A DNA stretch of 64,000 bases, taken from Pseudomonas sp. GTDB taxonomy: Bacteria > Pseudomonadota > Gammaproteobacteria > Pseudomonadales > Pseudomonadaceae. The notes under the pieces are model-generated. The model was not told the DNA's origin. It made no database searches and was given only the letters and a program-made list of their open reading frames with translations. The number at the start of each line of letters is the position of its first letter. Within the stretch, counting starts at the first letter, position 1. Positions 1 through 8,312 of the stretch are shown piece by piece. The DNA is taken from positions 62,001 to 126,000 of the forward strand of contig NZ_JAUXXP010000001.1 of the NCBI RefSeq assembly GCF_030684895.1. Direction: 5' to 3'. A program made the translations under genes and the position numbers.

Positions 1-2
1 AG

Positions 3-164
3 GCGCGCAACCTGTTCGAGTTGATCATCGAGATCGTCCAACGCTTCCAGATTGCCGCCCTGCTGGTGACCCACGACTGGGACCTGGTCCGCGATTGCGG
101 CATCCGCAATGTCGTCGGCACGCTGCACGACGGTAAAGGCACGGTGTTCCATGACGCCGTCTAA
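3..164 (+). CDS. ABC transporter ATP-binding protein, 3' end only (TagT-like position)
   Basis: Only the last 53 codons are in the window; the gene begins upstream. The reading frame that opens at base 3 and stops with TAA at 162-164 contains an H-loop (LLVTHDWDLV) about 20 residues into the fragment, which is the switch histidine region of ABC ATPases. The downstream permease starts at 151 inside this gene, so the two are translationally coupled. The ATPase is expected to energise that FtsX-like permease. With the formylglycine-enzyme-like and lipoprotein genes that follow, its position matches TagT of the type VI secretion signalling module; that assignment is inference from context, because the Walker motifs lie outside the window. 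Confidence 0.8.
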   Translation, partial: ARNLFELIIEIVQRFQIAALLVTHDWDLVRDCGIRNVVGTLHDGKGTVFHDAV

Positions 165-1377
165 ACGACGCCCCAGCCTGCTTCTGCTGGTCGAGCTGGC
201 CGCCCGCGACCTGTGGCACGACCGCAAGGTCTCGTTGTGCATCGTCGCCTCGCTGGTGGCGGTGATCGCGCCGCTGCTGCTGCTGTTCGGCCTCAAGCAC
301 GGCGTGGTGTCGCAGTTGAATAACGAACTGCTCAGCGACCCGCGTAATCTGGAAGTGCGCATGCTGGGCAATTACAACCTTGCCGGCGACTGGTTCGAGC
401 AGGTGCGCAACCAGCCGGGTGTTGGCTTCGTCATTCCGCTGACCCGCTCGCTGAATACCACCGCCGACCTGATGCGCGACAACCAGCATTTTGTCGCCAA
501 CGCGGAAGTCATCCCCAGCGCCAGCGGTGACCCGCTGATCGGCACATTGCCGGCTCCAGCCACTCAGCAACAGGTGCTGCTCAGCGCCAGCGCGGCCAGC
601 AAACTTGGCGTGAAAAGCGGCGATCAGATGCGCCTGCTGGTGCTGCGCAAACTGCAGGGTAACAACGAGCGCGGCGACTATGCCGTGACCGTCGGCGGCG
701 TGCTGGAGCACAACCTGTTTACCCGTCCGGCCGTACTGGTTCACCTCGACCTGCTGGTGGCCATGGAGAACTTTCGCGACGGCTACGCCGTGCCGCAATT
801 CGGGTTCGACAGCGGTACGCCAGCGCCCGTTCGTGAGCGTTACGCCCGCGCGCGGATTTACGCGCAAGGTCTGGACGATGTCGCCACCATCGCCGCCAGG
901 CTGGAAGGCGAACGGATTGAAAGCAGCACCCGCGCCGCCGAGATCGAATCAGTCAAAGCCATCAGCCATGTACTCGGGCTGATCTTCGCGGTAATCGCCT
1001 GGACTGCGGTGATCGGCTGCGTAGCCTCGCTGATCGGTGCCTTTCTGGCCAACATCGACCGCAAACGCAAAGACCTCGCCCTGCTACGCCTGCTGGGCTT
1101 CCAGCGCTCGGCGGCCGGGCTGTACATCATGGTGCAAGCGGCGCTGTTGACCTGCCTGGCATTTGCCCTTGGCTACGGCGCGTACCTGATCGGCAGCAGC
1201 GTGTTCAACAGCGCGCTGGGTAACAATCTGGTGGGCGATGGTTTCGTCTGCAAGCTGGAAAATATTCATATTCTGCTGGCCTTCGCCAGCGCATTGCTGC
1301 TCGCCATTCTGGTGGCGGCTGTAGGAGGTTTTCGTGCGATTCACATTCAACCGGCTGAAAGCCTGCGTGACCTCTAA
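151..1377 (+). CDS. FtsX/MacB-like ABC transporter permease (TagS-like)
   Basis: The protein has 408 residues from the ATG at 151, which overlaps the end of the ATPase gene; an upstream in-frame ATG at 109 would lie well inside that gene and is less likely. One membrane segment lies near residues 28-48, followed by a periplasmic domain of about 220 residues and three C-terminal membrane segments near 275-300, 325-348 and 372-395. This is the FtsX/MacB/LolCE fold, whose members usually couple ATP hydrolysis to mechanical work in the periplasm rather than classical import. The next gene starts inside it at 1334. The order ATPase, permease, FGE-like protein, lipoprotein is what suggests TagS; sequence identity could not be tested. 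Confidence 0.8.
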   Translation: MTPSKRRPSLLLLVELAARDLWHDRKVSLCIVASLVAVIAPLLLLFGLKHGVVSQLNNELLSDPRNLEVRMLGNYNLAGDWFEQVRNQPGVGFVIPLTRSLNTTADLMRDNQHFVANAEVIPSASGDPLIGTLPAPATQQQVLLSASAASKLGVKSGDQMRLLVLRKLQGNNERGDYAVTVGGVLEHNLFTRPAVLVHLDLLVAMENFRDGYAVPQFGFDSGTPAPVRERYARARIYAQGLDDVATIAARLEGERIESSTRAAEIESVKAISHVLGLIFAVIAWTAVIGCVASLIGAFLANIDRKRKDLALLRLLGFQRSAAGLYIMVQAALLTCLAFALGYGAYLIGSSVFNSALGNNLVGDGFVCKLENIHILLAFASALLLAILVAAVGGFRAIHIQPAESLRDL

Positions 1378-2944
1378 CGCAAGCGGTGCGGCGCTGTTGG
1401 GTGGCGTGCTGTTGGCCACCTGTAGCCTGAGCGCCCAGGCCGCCTGGGAAGAAAAGTACTACAACCCCAAGCCGGCGGATGAGGACGTCACTCTGCCAAT
1501 GCCCTGCGAAGGCTCCCTAACCCTGCGTAAAGTGCAGGTGCCGGTGGCCAGCCCGATGGGTGATTACGGCGTGACCCTGGGCCAGGACAGCGATGAATGG
1601 GGTTATATCGAGCAAGCCCGACCGAGCTTTATCGCCGGCAGCTTTACCGTGCAGAAGCCGGCACCGGGCCGCTATTACCTGCTGGCCAAGTACGAACTTA
1701 ACGAGCTGCAGTATCAGGCGGTGATGAACGACACCTGCCCGACACCTTCGGCCAAGCTGCGCCTGCCGCAAGTGGGCATCAGTTGGTTCGACGCCACCGC
1801 CTTTGCCGATAAATACAGCCTGTGGCTGCGCAAAAATGCTGCAGCCAAACTACCCAAGGAGGACGGTGCCGCAGGCTTCCTGCGTCTGCCCACCGAAGCA
1901 GAGTGGGAGTTTGCCGCCCGTGGCGGCATGGCAGTTTCTCAGGCTGAATTTCGCGACATCCGCTTCCCCACCCCGGACGGCGGCCTGGGCGGCTATGCCT
2001 GGTTTGCTGGCGCGCAATCAGCCAACGGCAAGTTGCAGTTCACCGGCCTGCTCAAACCCAATCCGCTGGGCCTGCACGATGTGCTGGGTAACGTCGATGA
2101 AATGCTCTTCGAGCCGTTCCGCCTGAACAAACTGGATCGCCAGCATGGCCAGGCCGGTGGTTACATCGTGCGCGGCGGCAACTACCTGGTCCCGCAAGCC
2201 GAACTGCGTACTGCCCTGCGTCAGGAGCAGCCGTACTATTCTGCCGGTGGGGCCAGCGCCAGCGCGCAGACCAAGCTGAAAACCAGCGGCGTGCGCCTGG
2301 CCCTGGTGGCTCCAGTGCTGACCTCGCGCGAGCGCATCAAGCAGGTCGAGCAGGACTGGAAGAAACTGGGCACACCCGCCGCCGGCAAAGCGACCGAGAA
2401 CAAGGATCAACGCGCCGACCCGGTCGCTGAGATCAGCAGCATCGCCAACACGGTTGAAGATGACGCGCTCAAGCAGCAGCTGGAAAAACTGCGCAACGAC
2501 CTGCGCGCCAACAGCCAGGCTCGCGATGAGCAGCGCGATCAGGCGATTCGCTCAGAGCTGCAACTGGGGGCTTTCCTCTGCACTAAACTGAAAGACGATG
2601 GCCTGTTCCTGGATACCCTTGAGGGTAACTTCGAGCGCAGCTGTGGTGCCAACAGCGAAGAGCCGGCCAGCCGCTGCGAGGCACGCAAGGAACAGCTGGA
2701 AGGGCACCGCAAAGTGCTGGACTTCATGCTCAACTATTACGCCGACAGCGTCGTCAGCACAGGGCTCAACTACACCCCGGCCACCATCGAACCGCAGGTG
2801 GCCATGGTCGCTCAACAGATGACCGCACGTAGCAAAAGCAACCTCCGTGACTACCTGAACAACCACTGGCAAAACCTCTCGGCCTACATGAAGAACGGCA
2901 AAGTGGCACGCAGCCAGTGGCTAGACTCCTGCAAATCGATTTAA
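1334..2944 (+). CDS. secreted formylglycine-generating-enzyme-like (SUMF1) protein, TagR-like
   Basis: The start is a GTG at 1334 preceded by a strong AGGAGG-type site at 1322-1328, giving 536 residues and a 44-base overlap with the permease gene. An N-terminal signal peptide (cleavage probably after AQA) sends it to the periplasm. Residues about 85-330 are a SUMF1/FGE domain: LRLPTEAEWEFAARGG, NPLGLHDVLGNVDEM, VRGGNY and SGVRLAL are the family landmarks. The final 200 residues are helical and charged. FGE-like proteins of this sort include TagR, which stimulates the PpkA kinase of type VI secretion; such proteins are binding modules rather than sulfatase activators. Calling this one TagR-like rests on the gene neighbourhood. 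Confidence 0.8.
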   Translation: MRFTFNRLKACVTSNASGAALLGGVLLATCSLSAQAAWEEKYYNPKPADEDVTLPMPCEGSLTLRKVQVPVASPMGDYGVTLGQDSDEWGYIEQARPSFIAGSFTVQKPAPGRYYLLAKYELNELQYQAVMNDTCPTPSAKLRLPQVGISWFDATAFADKYSLWLRKNAAAKLPKEDGAAGFLRLPTEAEWEFAARGGMAVSQAEFRDIRFPTPDGGLGGYAWFAGAQSANGKLQFTGLLKPNPLGLHDVLGNVDEMLFEPFRLNKLDRQHGQAGGYIVRGGNYLVPQAELRTALRQEQPYYSAGGASASAQTKLKTSGVRLALVAPVLTSRERIKQVEQDWKKLGTPAAGKATENKDQRADPVAEISSIANTVEDDALKQQLEKLRNDLRANSQARDEQRDQAIRSELQLGAFLCTKLKDDGLFLDTLEGNFERSCGANSEEPASRCEARKEQLEGHRKVLDFMLNYYADSVVSTGLNYTPATIEPQVAMVAQQMTARSKSNLRDYLNNHWQNLSAYMKNGKVARSQWLDSCKSI

Positions 2945-2958
2945 CCAAGGACGCAGAC

Positions 2959-3672
2959 ATGAACGCAGTAACCATGCTGGCTAACCCCATGAAACTGGCG
3001 ACAGTGAGCCTGCTCCTGATGCTGACGGGGTGCCAGACCACCGGCTCCAGCAGTGCCGCTCCGGCAGACCCACGCCTGGTCAACAGCAATTCGGCTCAGT
3101 TTTTTAGCAAGTCGGGCTGGCAAGCCTGTGCCGGTGGCGCACTGGTCGGCGCTCTGGCCTGCCAACTCGGCAACCCCAGTGAAAAAACCCAATGCATGAT
3201 TGCCGCCGGCTTAGTCGGCTGCGGTGTAGGTATGGGGGCCAACTACTACCTGGATAATCAACGCAGCAAATACGCCAACGCCGAAGATCGCCTCGATGCA
3301 ACCATTGCCGACGTGCGCAAGGACAATCAAGAGCTGACCGCCCTCAGTGATACGGCTCGCAGCGTAATCGCCGACGATAAGCGCAAAATTCAGCAGATCA
3401 AGCAAGACATCGCCAGTAACAAGCTTCAGCGCGCCCAGGCCCAGCAGCAGATTGCTGATATTGATGCCAACACCAACTACCTGAAAAAGACCCTGGCCGA
3501 TGTGCGCTCCAAGCAACAGGAGTGGGTGAAAGTCGCCGCGGCTGAGCGCAACAGCGGTGCCCGTACCGACACCCTGGATGCTGAAATCAACAAGATGCAG
3601 AAGCAGGTTGCCCAGCTGGAGTCGGAAATCGATCAGCTCTATCAGCAACGCTCCTCCATCCAACTGGGCTAA
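2959..3672 (+). CDS. coiled-coil lipoprotein (candidate TagQ-like partner)
   Basis: The start chosen is the ATG at 2959, with AAGGA eight bases upstream, rather than a start inside the previous gene. The 237-residue product has a lipoprotein signal ending in a LTGC lipobox near residue 25. A short Gly/Ala/Cys-rich segment follows (about residues 55-85, possible glycine-zipper membrane contact), then a long heptad-rich region (about 95-235) predicted to form a coiled coil. It sits 14 bases behind the FGE-like gene. In P. aeruginosa, TagQ is a lipoprotein that anchors TagR; this gene occupies the matching place but I cannot verify homology. Confidence 0.65.
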   Translation: MNAVTMLANPMKLATVSLLLMLTGCQTTGSSSAAPADPRLVNSNSAQFFSKSGWQACAGGALVGALACQLGNPSEKTQCMIAAGLVGCGVGMGANYYLDNQRSKYANAEDRLDATIADVRKDNQELTALSDTARSVIADDKRKIQQIKQDIASNKLQRAQAQQQIADIDANTNYLKKTLADVRSKQQEWVKVAAAERNSGARTDTLDAEINKMQKQVAQLESEIDQLYQQRSSIQLG

Positions 3673-3684
3673 GGAATATTCGCT

Positions 3685-4176
3685 ATGTCACTCGCACGCG
3701 CTTTTATCCTTCTGAGCGCAGCCGCCACGCTTGGCGGCTGCGCAGTCACCGCAGAACAGTGTGACCCGCGCAATGCCGACGCAGGGTTTGCCACCAAGTT
3801 TGGCTGCAACACCCAGGGGGTTTACTCACAGCGAGTGGATGACAAGGAAAAGGTCCTTCTCGATGAGCAAAAGACCAATCAACTGTTCCGTGAGGTGTAT
3901 GCGTCGATTGAGCTGGAAAAATCAGCCGTCAAAGGCGACCTGAAAAGCCAGCAGCAGCAATATGCGGCGCTCAACAAATCCCTTACCGCGCTGCTCAATG
4001 AGCTGAAAAGCAGAGCCAAGGGGAACCAGCGCATCGAAGCGGAGATCGCAGGTATTGAGAAAGACCTGAACACCATCAATCAGCAGGACAATCCAGCCAT
4101 GTTGCAAAAGCAGCATGAACTGCAAAAGCTCCGCAACAAGGTGTCCAGCCTTGAAGGCGATCTTGGCCTGCGTTGA
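3685..4176 (+). CDS. small coiled-coil lipoprotein, function unknown
   Basis: This gene encodes 163 residues, starting at an ATG preceded by AAGGAA. The signal peptide ends in LGGC (Cys about residue 19). A short cysteine-containing segment follows (residues about 27-45), then a Lys/Glu/Gln-rich coiled coil to the end. It lies 12 bases after the preceding lipoprotein gene, shares its lipobox-plus-coiled-coil plan, and is followed by a strong terminator, so it is the last gene of the ABC/FGE/lipoprotein operon. I do not recognise the family. It may pair with the larger lipoprotein as an envelope scaffold; that is inference. Confidence 0.7.
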   Translation: MSLARAFILLSAAATLGGCAVTAEQCDPRNADAGFATKFGCNTQGVYSQRVDDKEKVLLDEQKTNQLFREVYASIELEKSAVKGDLKSQQQQYAALNKSLTALLNELKSRAKGNQRIEAEIAGIEKDLNTINQQDNPAMLQKQHELQKLRNKVSSLEGDLGLR

Positions 4177-4190
4177 TCCTCGAGTTACGG

Positions 4191-4223
4191 CCCGCCTACC
4201 GGTTACCCCGGTGGCGGGTTTTT
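4191..4223 (+). terminator. rho-independent terminator closing the ABC/FGE/lipoprotein operon
   Basis: A GC-rich hairpin of 11 paired bases (CCCGCC and ACCGG arms, with one bulged T in the left arm) is followed by five T residues at 4219-4223. It lies 15 bases after the stop codon of the second lipoprotein gene and upstream of the VWA gene, which therefore probably has its own promoter or depends on read-through. Confidence 0.8.
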
Positions 4224-4253
4224 ACTGAACCCTCCAGCAGGTAAACCAACGCC

Positions 4254-5915
4254 ATGCAGCGCATCTCTCGCCTGTCCACCGAAACCCGCAGTGCAGCAGA
4301 TGCACTCACCGGCTATGGCGAGCTGACGCAAATCCTGCGCCGCCATCTACCACCCAGCACCGCCGCGCTGTTTGCCAAACCGAAGCAGGCTGACGGCAAC
4401 ATCGTGGAGTGGTATTCGGACCTCGGCGGCCAGCCGGTGCCCTTCAACCAACTGAGTGAGGGCGAGCAACAGCAGGTACGCCATCTACTCAGCGAGCGAC
4501 TGACCTCCATCGAGGAACTGGCCAAACAGCTGGACAGCCAGGGCGGTGACGGAGTGCGTCAGGCTGAGTTGCTGCGCCAGGCGGCCAGCCACCCGGATAC
4601 CGCAACCCTGTATTCACTCAACGGCCAGCCGCTGGTGACCTTCTGGGGCGGTGGCCAACCTCCGCCACCACCACCCTCGCTGGCGGCCGCAGCAGCTGCC
4701 GGAACCGCCACGCCACTGATTGAAGCCGGCGAGCCAGCACCGCGCAAACGCCGTTGGTGGTTGTGGCTGCTATTGGCGCTGCTGGTGCTGGCCCTGCTCG
4801 CCGCGCTCTGGTGGTGGCTGTTCTGCCGCGACAAGGCAGAGCCAGTGCCTCCGGTAGAACCTCCCGTGGCGCAAGAACCTGTCACGGCGCAAGAACCAGC
4901 GGCAGAACCCGAGCCAGAACCCGAGCCGGTGGCCGAGGAACCTGTTGTCGAAGAGCCCATGGAGCCTGAGCCGAAACCTATCCCTGAGCCAGAGCCAGAG
5001 CCGGTGCCACCGCCAAAACCGGAGCCCAAACCAGAGCCCAAGCCCGACCCGGCCGAACGGCTGAAAAAGCGCATCGACGGCATCGCCCGCGACTGCAAGG
5101 CGCTGCAGGCAATGCAGAAAGACGAACCACTGCTCAAGGACAACGCGGCCCTGCGCAAGCAGGTTGAGGACAACCTGGCGAAAAACTGCAAAGAACAACT
5201 GATCACCAACGCCAAGAACCTCTGCCCGGACGAACGCCCGAAAGAGTTGGCCCCTGAAATAGTCATCGTCTTCGATGCATCCGGTTCCATGGATATCAGC
5301 ATGCTTGCCACCGAGAAGGAGATCGAACAAGCCGCCATGGTGCAGGGTGTGGCCAACATCGCCACGCAACTGCTGCTAGGCAGCAACGCGCCAAACACCA
5401 TGCAGCGGTTGTTCCGCGAGCCGAAGCGCATCACCACTGCACGGGAAGCCACTACCGCTGTGGTGCAAAGGCTGCCCAGTGACGTGAATGCCGGCCTGGT
5501 GCTGGTGGAGGATTGTCCGGGCGCGCGCAGTGTTGGCTTCTTCACCCCGAGCCAGCGCGGCAATCTGATCTCGCGCCTGAACGGCATACGCCCGGTACAG
5601 GGCACACCGCTGGCCGATGGTATTGCCAAGGCCGGGCAGATGCTCGACGGGGTCAACCGTGAGTCGATCATGCTGGTGGTTTCAGACGGTGGCGAAAGCT
5701 GCCGCCAGGACCCCTGTGCCGTGGCGCAGTCCCTGGCTCGCAGCAAGCCACACTTGAAGATCAACGTAGTGGATATTCTCGGCACCGGAGCGGGCAACTG
5801 CCTGGCCGCCGCCACTGGCGGTCAGGTCTTCACGGCACGCAACGCTGCCGAGCTACAGGTAATGACCAATCAGGCGGCCAAAGACGTACTGCCACCGGCC
5901 CACTGCACACCTTGA
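4254..5915 (+). CDS. membrane-anchored von Willebrand factor A domain protein
   Basis: A 553-residue protein in three parts. The N-terminal cytoplasmic region (1-140) ends in a Pro/Ala-rich stretch. One membrane helix, rich in Trp and Leu, lies near 166-190. A Pro/Glu-rich linker (about 195-270) and a charged helical segment (270-325) lead to a VWA domain. The MIDAS signature DASGS is at 341-345; VSDGGES and a Thr-rich loop follow, so metal binding looks intact. The linker would let the domain reach across the periplasm. The N-terminal segment reminds me of SrfA-family proteins, from memory only. A second possibility is a kinase-less relative of PpkA, whose C-terminus is also a VWA domain, given the TagTSRQ-like genes just upstream. 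Confidence 0.75.
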   Translation: MQRISRLSTETRSAADALTGYGELTQILRRHLPPSTAALFAKPKQADGNIVEWYSDLGGQPVPFNQLSEGEQQQVRHLLSERLTSIEELAKQLDSQGGDGVRQAELLRQAASHPDTATLYSLNGQPLVTFWGGGQPPPPPPSLAAAAAAGTATPLIEAGEPAPRKRRWWLWLLLALLVLALLAALWWWLFCRDKAEPVPPVEPPVAQEPVTAQEPAAEPEPEPEPVAEEPVVEEPMEPEPKPIPEPEPEPVPPPKPEPKPEPKPDPAERLKKRIDGIARDCKALQAMQKDEPLLKDNAALRKQVEDNLAKNCKEQLITNAKNLCPDERPKELAPEIVIVFDASGSMDISMLATEKEIEQAAMVQGVANIATQLLLGSNAPNTMQRLFREPKRITTAREATTAVVQRLPSDVNAGLVLVEDCPGARSVGFFTPSQRGNLISRLNGIRPVQGTPLADGIAKAGQMLDGVNRESIMLVVSDGGESCRQDPCAVAQSLARSKPHLKINVVDILGTGAGNCLAAATGGQVFTARNAAELQVMTNQAAKDVLPPAHCTP

Positions 5916-5924
5916 CCTAAATCC

Positions 5925-7877
5925 TCAGGGCAGCTGCAGGCCGCCGCCAGCCTTGTGCAGCGCGCGCAGATGCTTACCCAGCTGCGCCAGGTTGGCCTCA
6001 GTGGCCTGTAGCTCGGCCAGACGCGCCGGCTCCAGCAGGGTGCGCACTTCCTGGTCGAGGTCATCACTGAGCTGACGCAGCTGCTGCTGACGCACCTGGC
6101 TTTCGCTTTCCAGGCGCTGCCATTCGGCGCGCTGCGGCAGGCCGTAGCCGCCCTCAAGCAATTCGGCCGGGCGACTGAGAAAACCGCTGTTGGCGAGGAT
6201 CTGCTGCAGCGCGCCTCCGGCCTTGTTCAATGTCGGGTCAACACCGTCACGGCCGCTCAGGTAACGGCGTTTAAGCTCATCCTGAGCCAATAAAAGCTGT
6301 CGGCGTAACGCCGCCTGTTCGAGCAGCAGCAGGGCTGCGCTGGTGCGCAGATCGGCGCGGACGAACCAGGGCTGTCGCTGCTCGGCGGGCTGACTCAACC
6401 AGTCCTCGACCTGCTTCTGCTTGATCGGCAACTGCGCCTGCAGCACGCTGAACATGGCCTGATAGCGGTCACGGAACGAGTCGAAGCGATAACCCACGCG
6501 CAGCGCCTCGGCAGAGTCGCTCAGTACGCTGCGGTCGGCCAGATCGCGGGCCACCAGGGTGTCAAGCAGGCCGTTGGGCATGATGCTGTCGAGCGCATGC
6601 AGGCGCGGGTGCTGGCTGCCGCTGCGCAGCAGCTTGAGGGTTTCCACGGCGCAGTTGTTGGAGATAAACCAGTAGTCGCCGTCGTAACTCCAGTGCTGCT
6701 CGGCGGCGCGGGTGACCAGTTGTTCAAGCTGCGTGCGATCCAGCTTGAGCGGTACCGAGGCCAGGCTGCGCAGTTCAACCTTGGTGTACTCCTCGATCAC
6801 CTGAGCCAACGGCAGAACAAATAGCCGCGACGGATAAACACCGGTCAGACCATCCCAACTGGACAGTTGTACATCGCCGACAAAGGCGCGGTAGGAGAGC
6901 ACCAGATGCTCCTGCAGATCCAGCCGACAGTCCGGCCCCAGCGGCCGGCCAGGCGCACAAATGACCAGGCGCAGCATGCTGTGCCCCCAGCGACTGGCCA
7001 GCGCGTCGTTGGCCTCGGCCAGCAGGTAATCCACTTGATAAACGCGCTGCGGGTCGATGCTGCCCAGCGGCTGGCGAGCGAAGTCGCGCCCGGCATTCAG
7101 GTAGGCCAAGCCTTCGGCACAGGGCTGCTGATTCGCCGGTGTCCAGGCGAAGTGCGCACTCAGGTAACGCGCCAACGAGGGCCGGCGACAGGCGTAGCTG
7201 GGGTCGAGGAGGAAGTACTCCATGTTGACCGCGAGAAACTCGCGCGGGTTGCTCAGCTCGTAGCTGTCCGGGCTGCGCGCGACTTGGTGATTGTTCTGCT
7301 CGCGCGCGCCGCGCCGACCAACCTGCTGCGGCCAGCCGGCCAGATCGAGCAGCAGCGGGTCATCACTCAGGGTAAAGCGCCGCGCCGTCTGACCGCGGCA
7401 GTCATCCGGCAAGCCAACGGCGCCGAGGCTCTGTTCACGCTGGCGACACTGGCGCTGCAGCTGCCGCTCTGCCTGCGGCCAGAGCCGGGCGCGGTCATAT
7501 AAATGGGTGATTTCATGCAGCACGGTCGCCAGCAGTTCGCGGCGCACAGTGCCATGGAGGCGTGAGGTCAGGGCGGTGGCACTGCTGCCATCGCTTAACG
7601 CCGGCAGCAACTTGGCGTTCAGCTCGATACCGCTGAATCGCCCAGCGCGACCATAAACCTGCGCAGGCAGAGCGCCCCAGCGCACGCTAACGCGGCGGTC
7701 GAGTCGCTGCTTGAGCTGTGGCGGCAAGGCGGCCAGCGCGTCATGCAACAGTTGCTGGCTGGCCTGGCGCTCAGCAGGGCTGAGTTCGGCGCCCGCGAGC
7801 TGCAGGCGCAACTCGGCCTGGCTGCAGGTGCTGGCCAGTAACGCCAGCCCAAACAGCCAGGTACGCGGCCAACTCAC
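5925..7877 (-). CDS. secreted DUF4105 protein with N-terminal HExxH (putative zinc hydrolase)
   Basis: The product has 650 residues from a GTG start that overlaps the stop of the upstream DUF2388 gene. A signal peptide (cleavage probably after SQA, near residue 21) is followed by a domain with HEITH at 121-125, a zinc-hydrolase signature. The middle of the protein (about 280-460) is a DUF4105-type domain, recognisable by YQVDYLLAEANDAL, RWGHSMLRL and the NNCAVETLKLLR segment; these carry conserved His and Cys residues like NlpC/P60-type enzymes. The last 150 residues are helical. Both halves could be catalytic in the envelope, but no substrate is evident. It is cotranscribed with a DUF2388 gene. 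Confidence 0.75.
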   Translation of the reverse strand: MSWPRTWLFGLALLASTCSQAELRLQLAGAELSPAERQASQQLLHDALAALPPQLKQRLDRRVSVRWGALPAQVYGRAGRFSGIELNAKLLPALSDGSSATALTSRLHGTVRRELLATVLHEITHLYDRARLWPQAERQLQRQCRQREQSLGAVGLPDDCRGQTARRFTLSDDPLLLDLAGWPQQVGRRGAREQNNHQVARSPDSYELSNPREFLAVNMEYFLLDPSYACRRPSLARYLSAHFAWTPANQQPCAEGLAYLNAGRDFARQPLGSIDPQRVYQVDYLLAEANDALASRWGHSMLRLVICAPGRPLGPDCRLDLQEHLVLSYRAFVGDVQLSSWDGLTGVYPSRLFVLPLAQVIEEYTKVELRSLASVPLKLDRTQLEQLVTRAAEQHWSYDGDYWFISNNCAVETLKLLRSGSQHPRLHALDSIMPNGLLDTLVARDLADRSVLSDSAEALRVGYRFDSFRDRYQAMFSVLQAQLPIKQKQVEDWLSQPAEQRQPWFVRADLRTSAALLLLEQAALRRQLLLAQDELKRRYLSGRDGVDPTLNKAGGALQQILANSGFLSRPAELLEGGYGLPQRAEWQRLESESQVRQQQLRQLSDDLDQEVRTLLEPARLAELQATEANLAQLGKHLRALHKAGGGLQLP

Positions 7878-8194
7878 AGCGCCAGGATGGCTTCGGCCAA
7901 TACCAGGTCGGAAGCACCTTGCGCCTCAGGCACCTGGCTGCGGATGGTGCCGATGGCGGCTTCCAGTTGCGCGCCACGGATCTGCCCTTGGCTGGCGACG
8001 AAGCTGGCCGCATCGTCACGCGCCGCGAGTACGACTTTCGAGTCGCGCACCGAGGTGGTGGTATCCGAGGTGAAATCGAAGGTGCGATCCAGCGCGCGTA
8101 CGATGATATTGCTGGTCGCCACCAGGGTTTGCGCCTGTACAGTGGCACTGAACAGAACAACTGCAACTACGGCACTGAGCAAGATAGGGCGCAT
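7874..8194 (-). CDS. DUF2388 small secreted protein, copy 1
   Basis: The protein has 106 residues if translation starts at the ATG at 8194, which has GGAG six bases upstream; ATG at 8200 and TTG at 8206 are in-frame alternatives with poorer spacing. It has a signal peptide (cleavage near VQA) and then the DUF2388 domain, marked by KVVLAARDDAASFVASQG, RGAQLEAA and a C-terminal helix. This family is widespread in Pseudomonas and has no known activity. It is the paralogue of the protein at 8559-8876 and overlaps the next gene by four bases, implying a shared transcript with the HEITH/DUF4105 protein. Confidence 0.8.
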   Translation of the reverse strand: MRPILLSAVVAVVLFSATVQAQTLVATSNIIVRALDRTFDFTSDTTTSVRDSKVVLAARDDAASFVASQGQIRGAQLEAAIGTIRSQVPEAQGASDLVLAEAILAL

Positions 8195-8312
8195 ATGCAT
8201 CTCCAATAATCAGCCATCACGTCGTTTGGACTGGCTTAGACGGGCAGTGTGCCACACAGTTCCGCCAGCGCTTCTGGCCAAGCGCTGGCGGCACACATAC
8301 CCAGCTCCTGTT

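Noticed and set aside
4559..5815. A 418-codon minus-strand frame rich in Gly and Ser opposite the VWA gene
   Set aside because: It is the mirror of the Pro/Glu linker repeats of the VWA protein and has no start signal.
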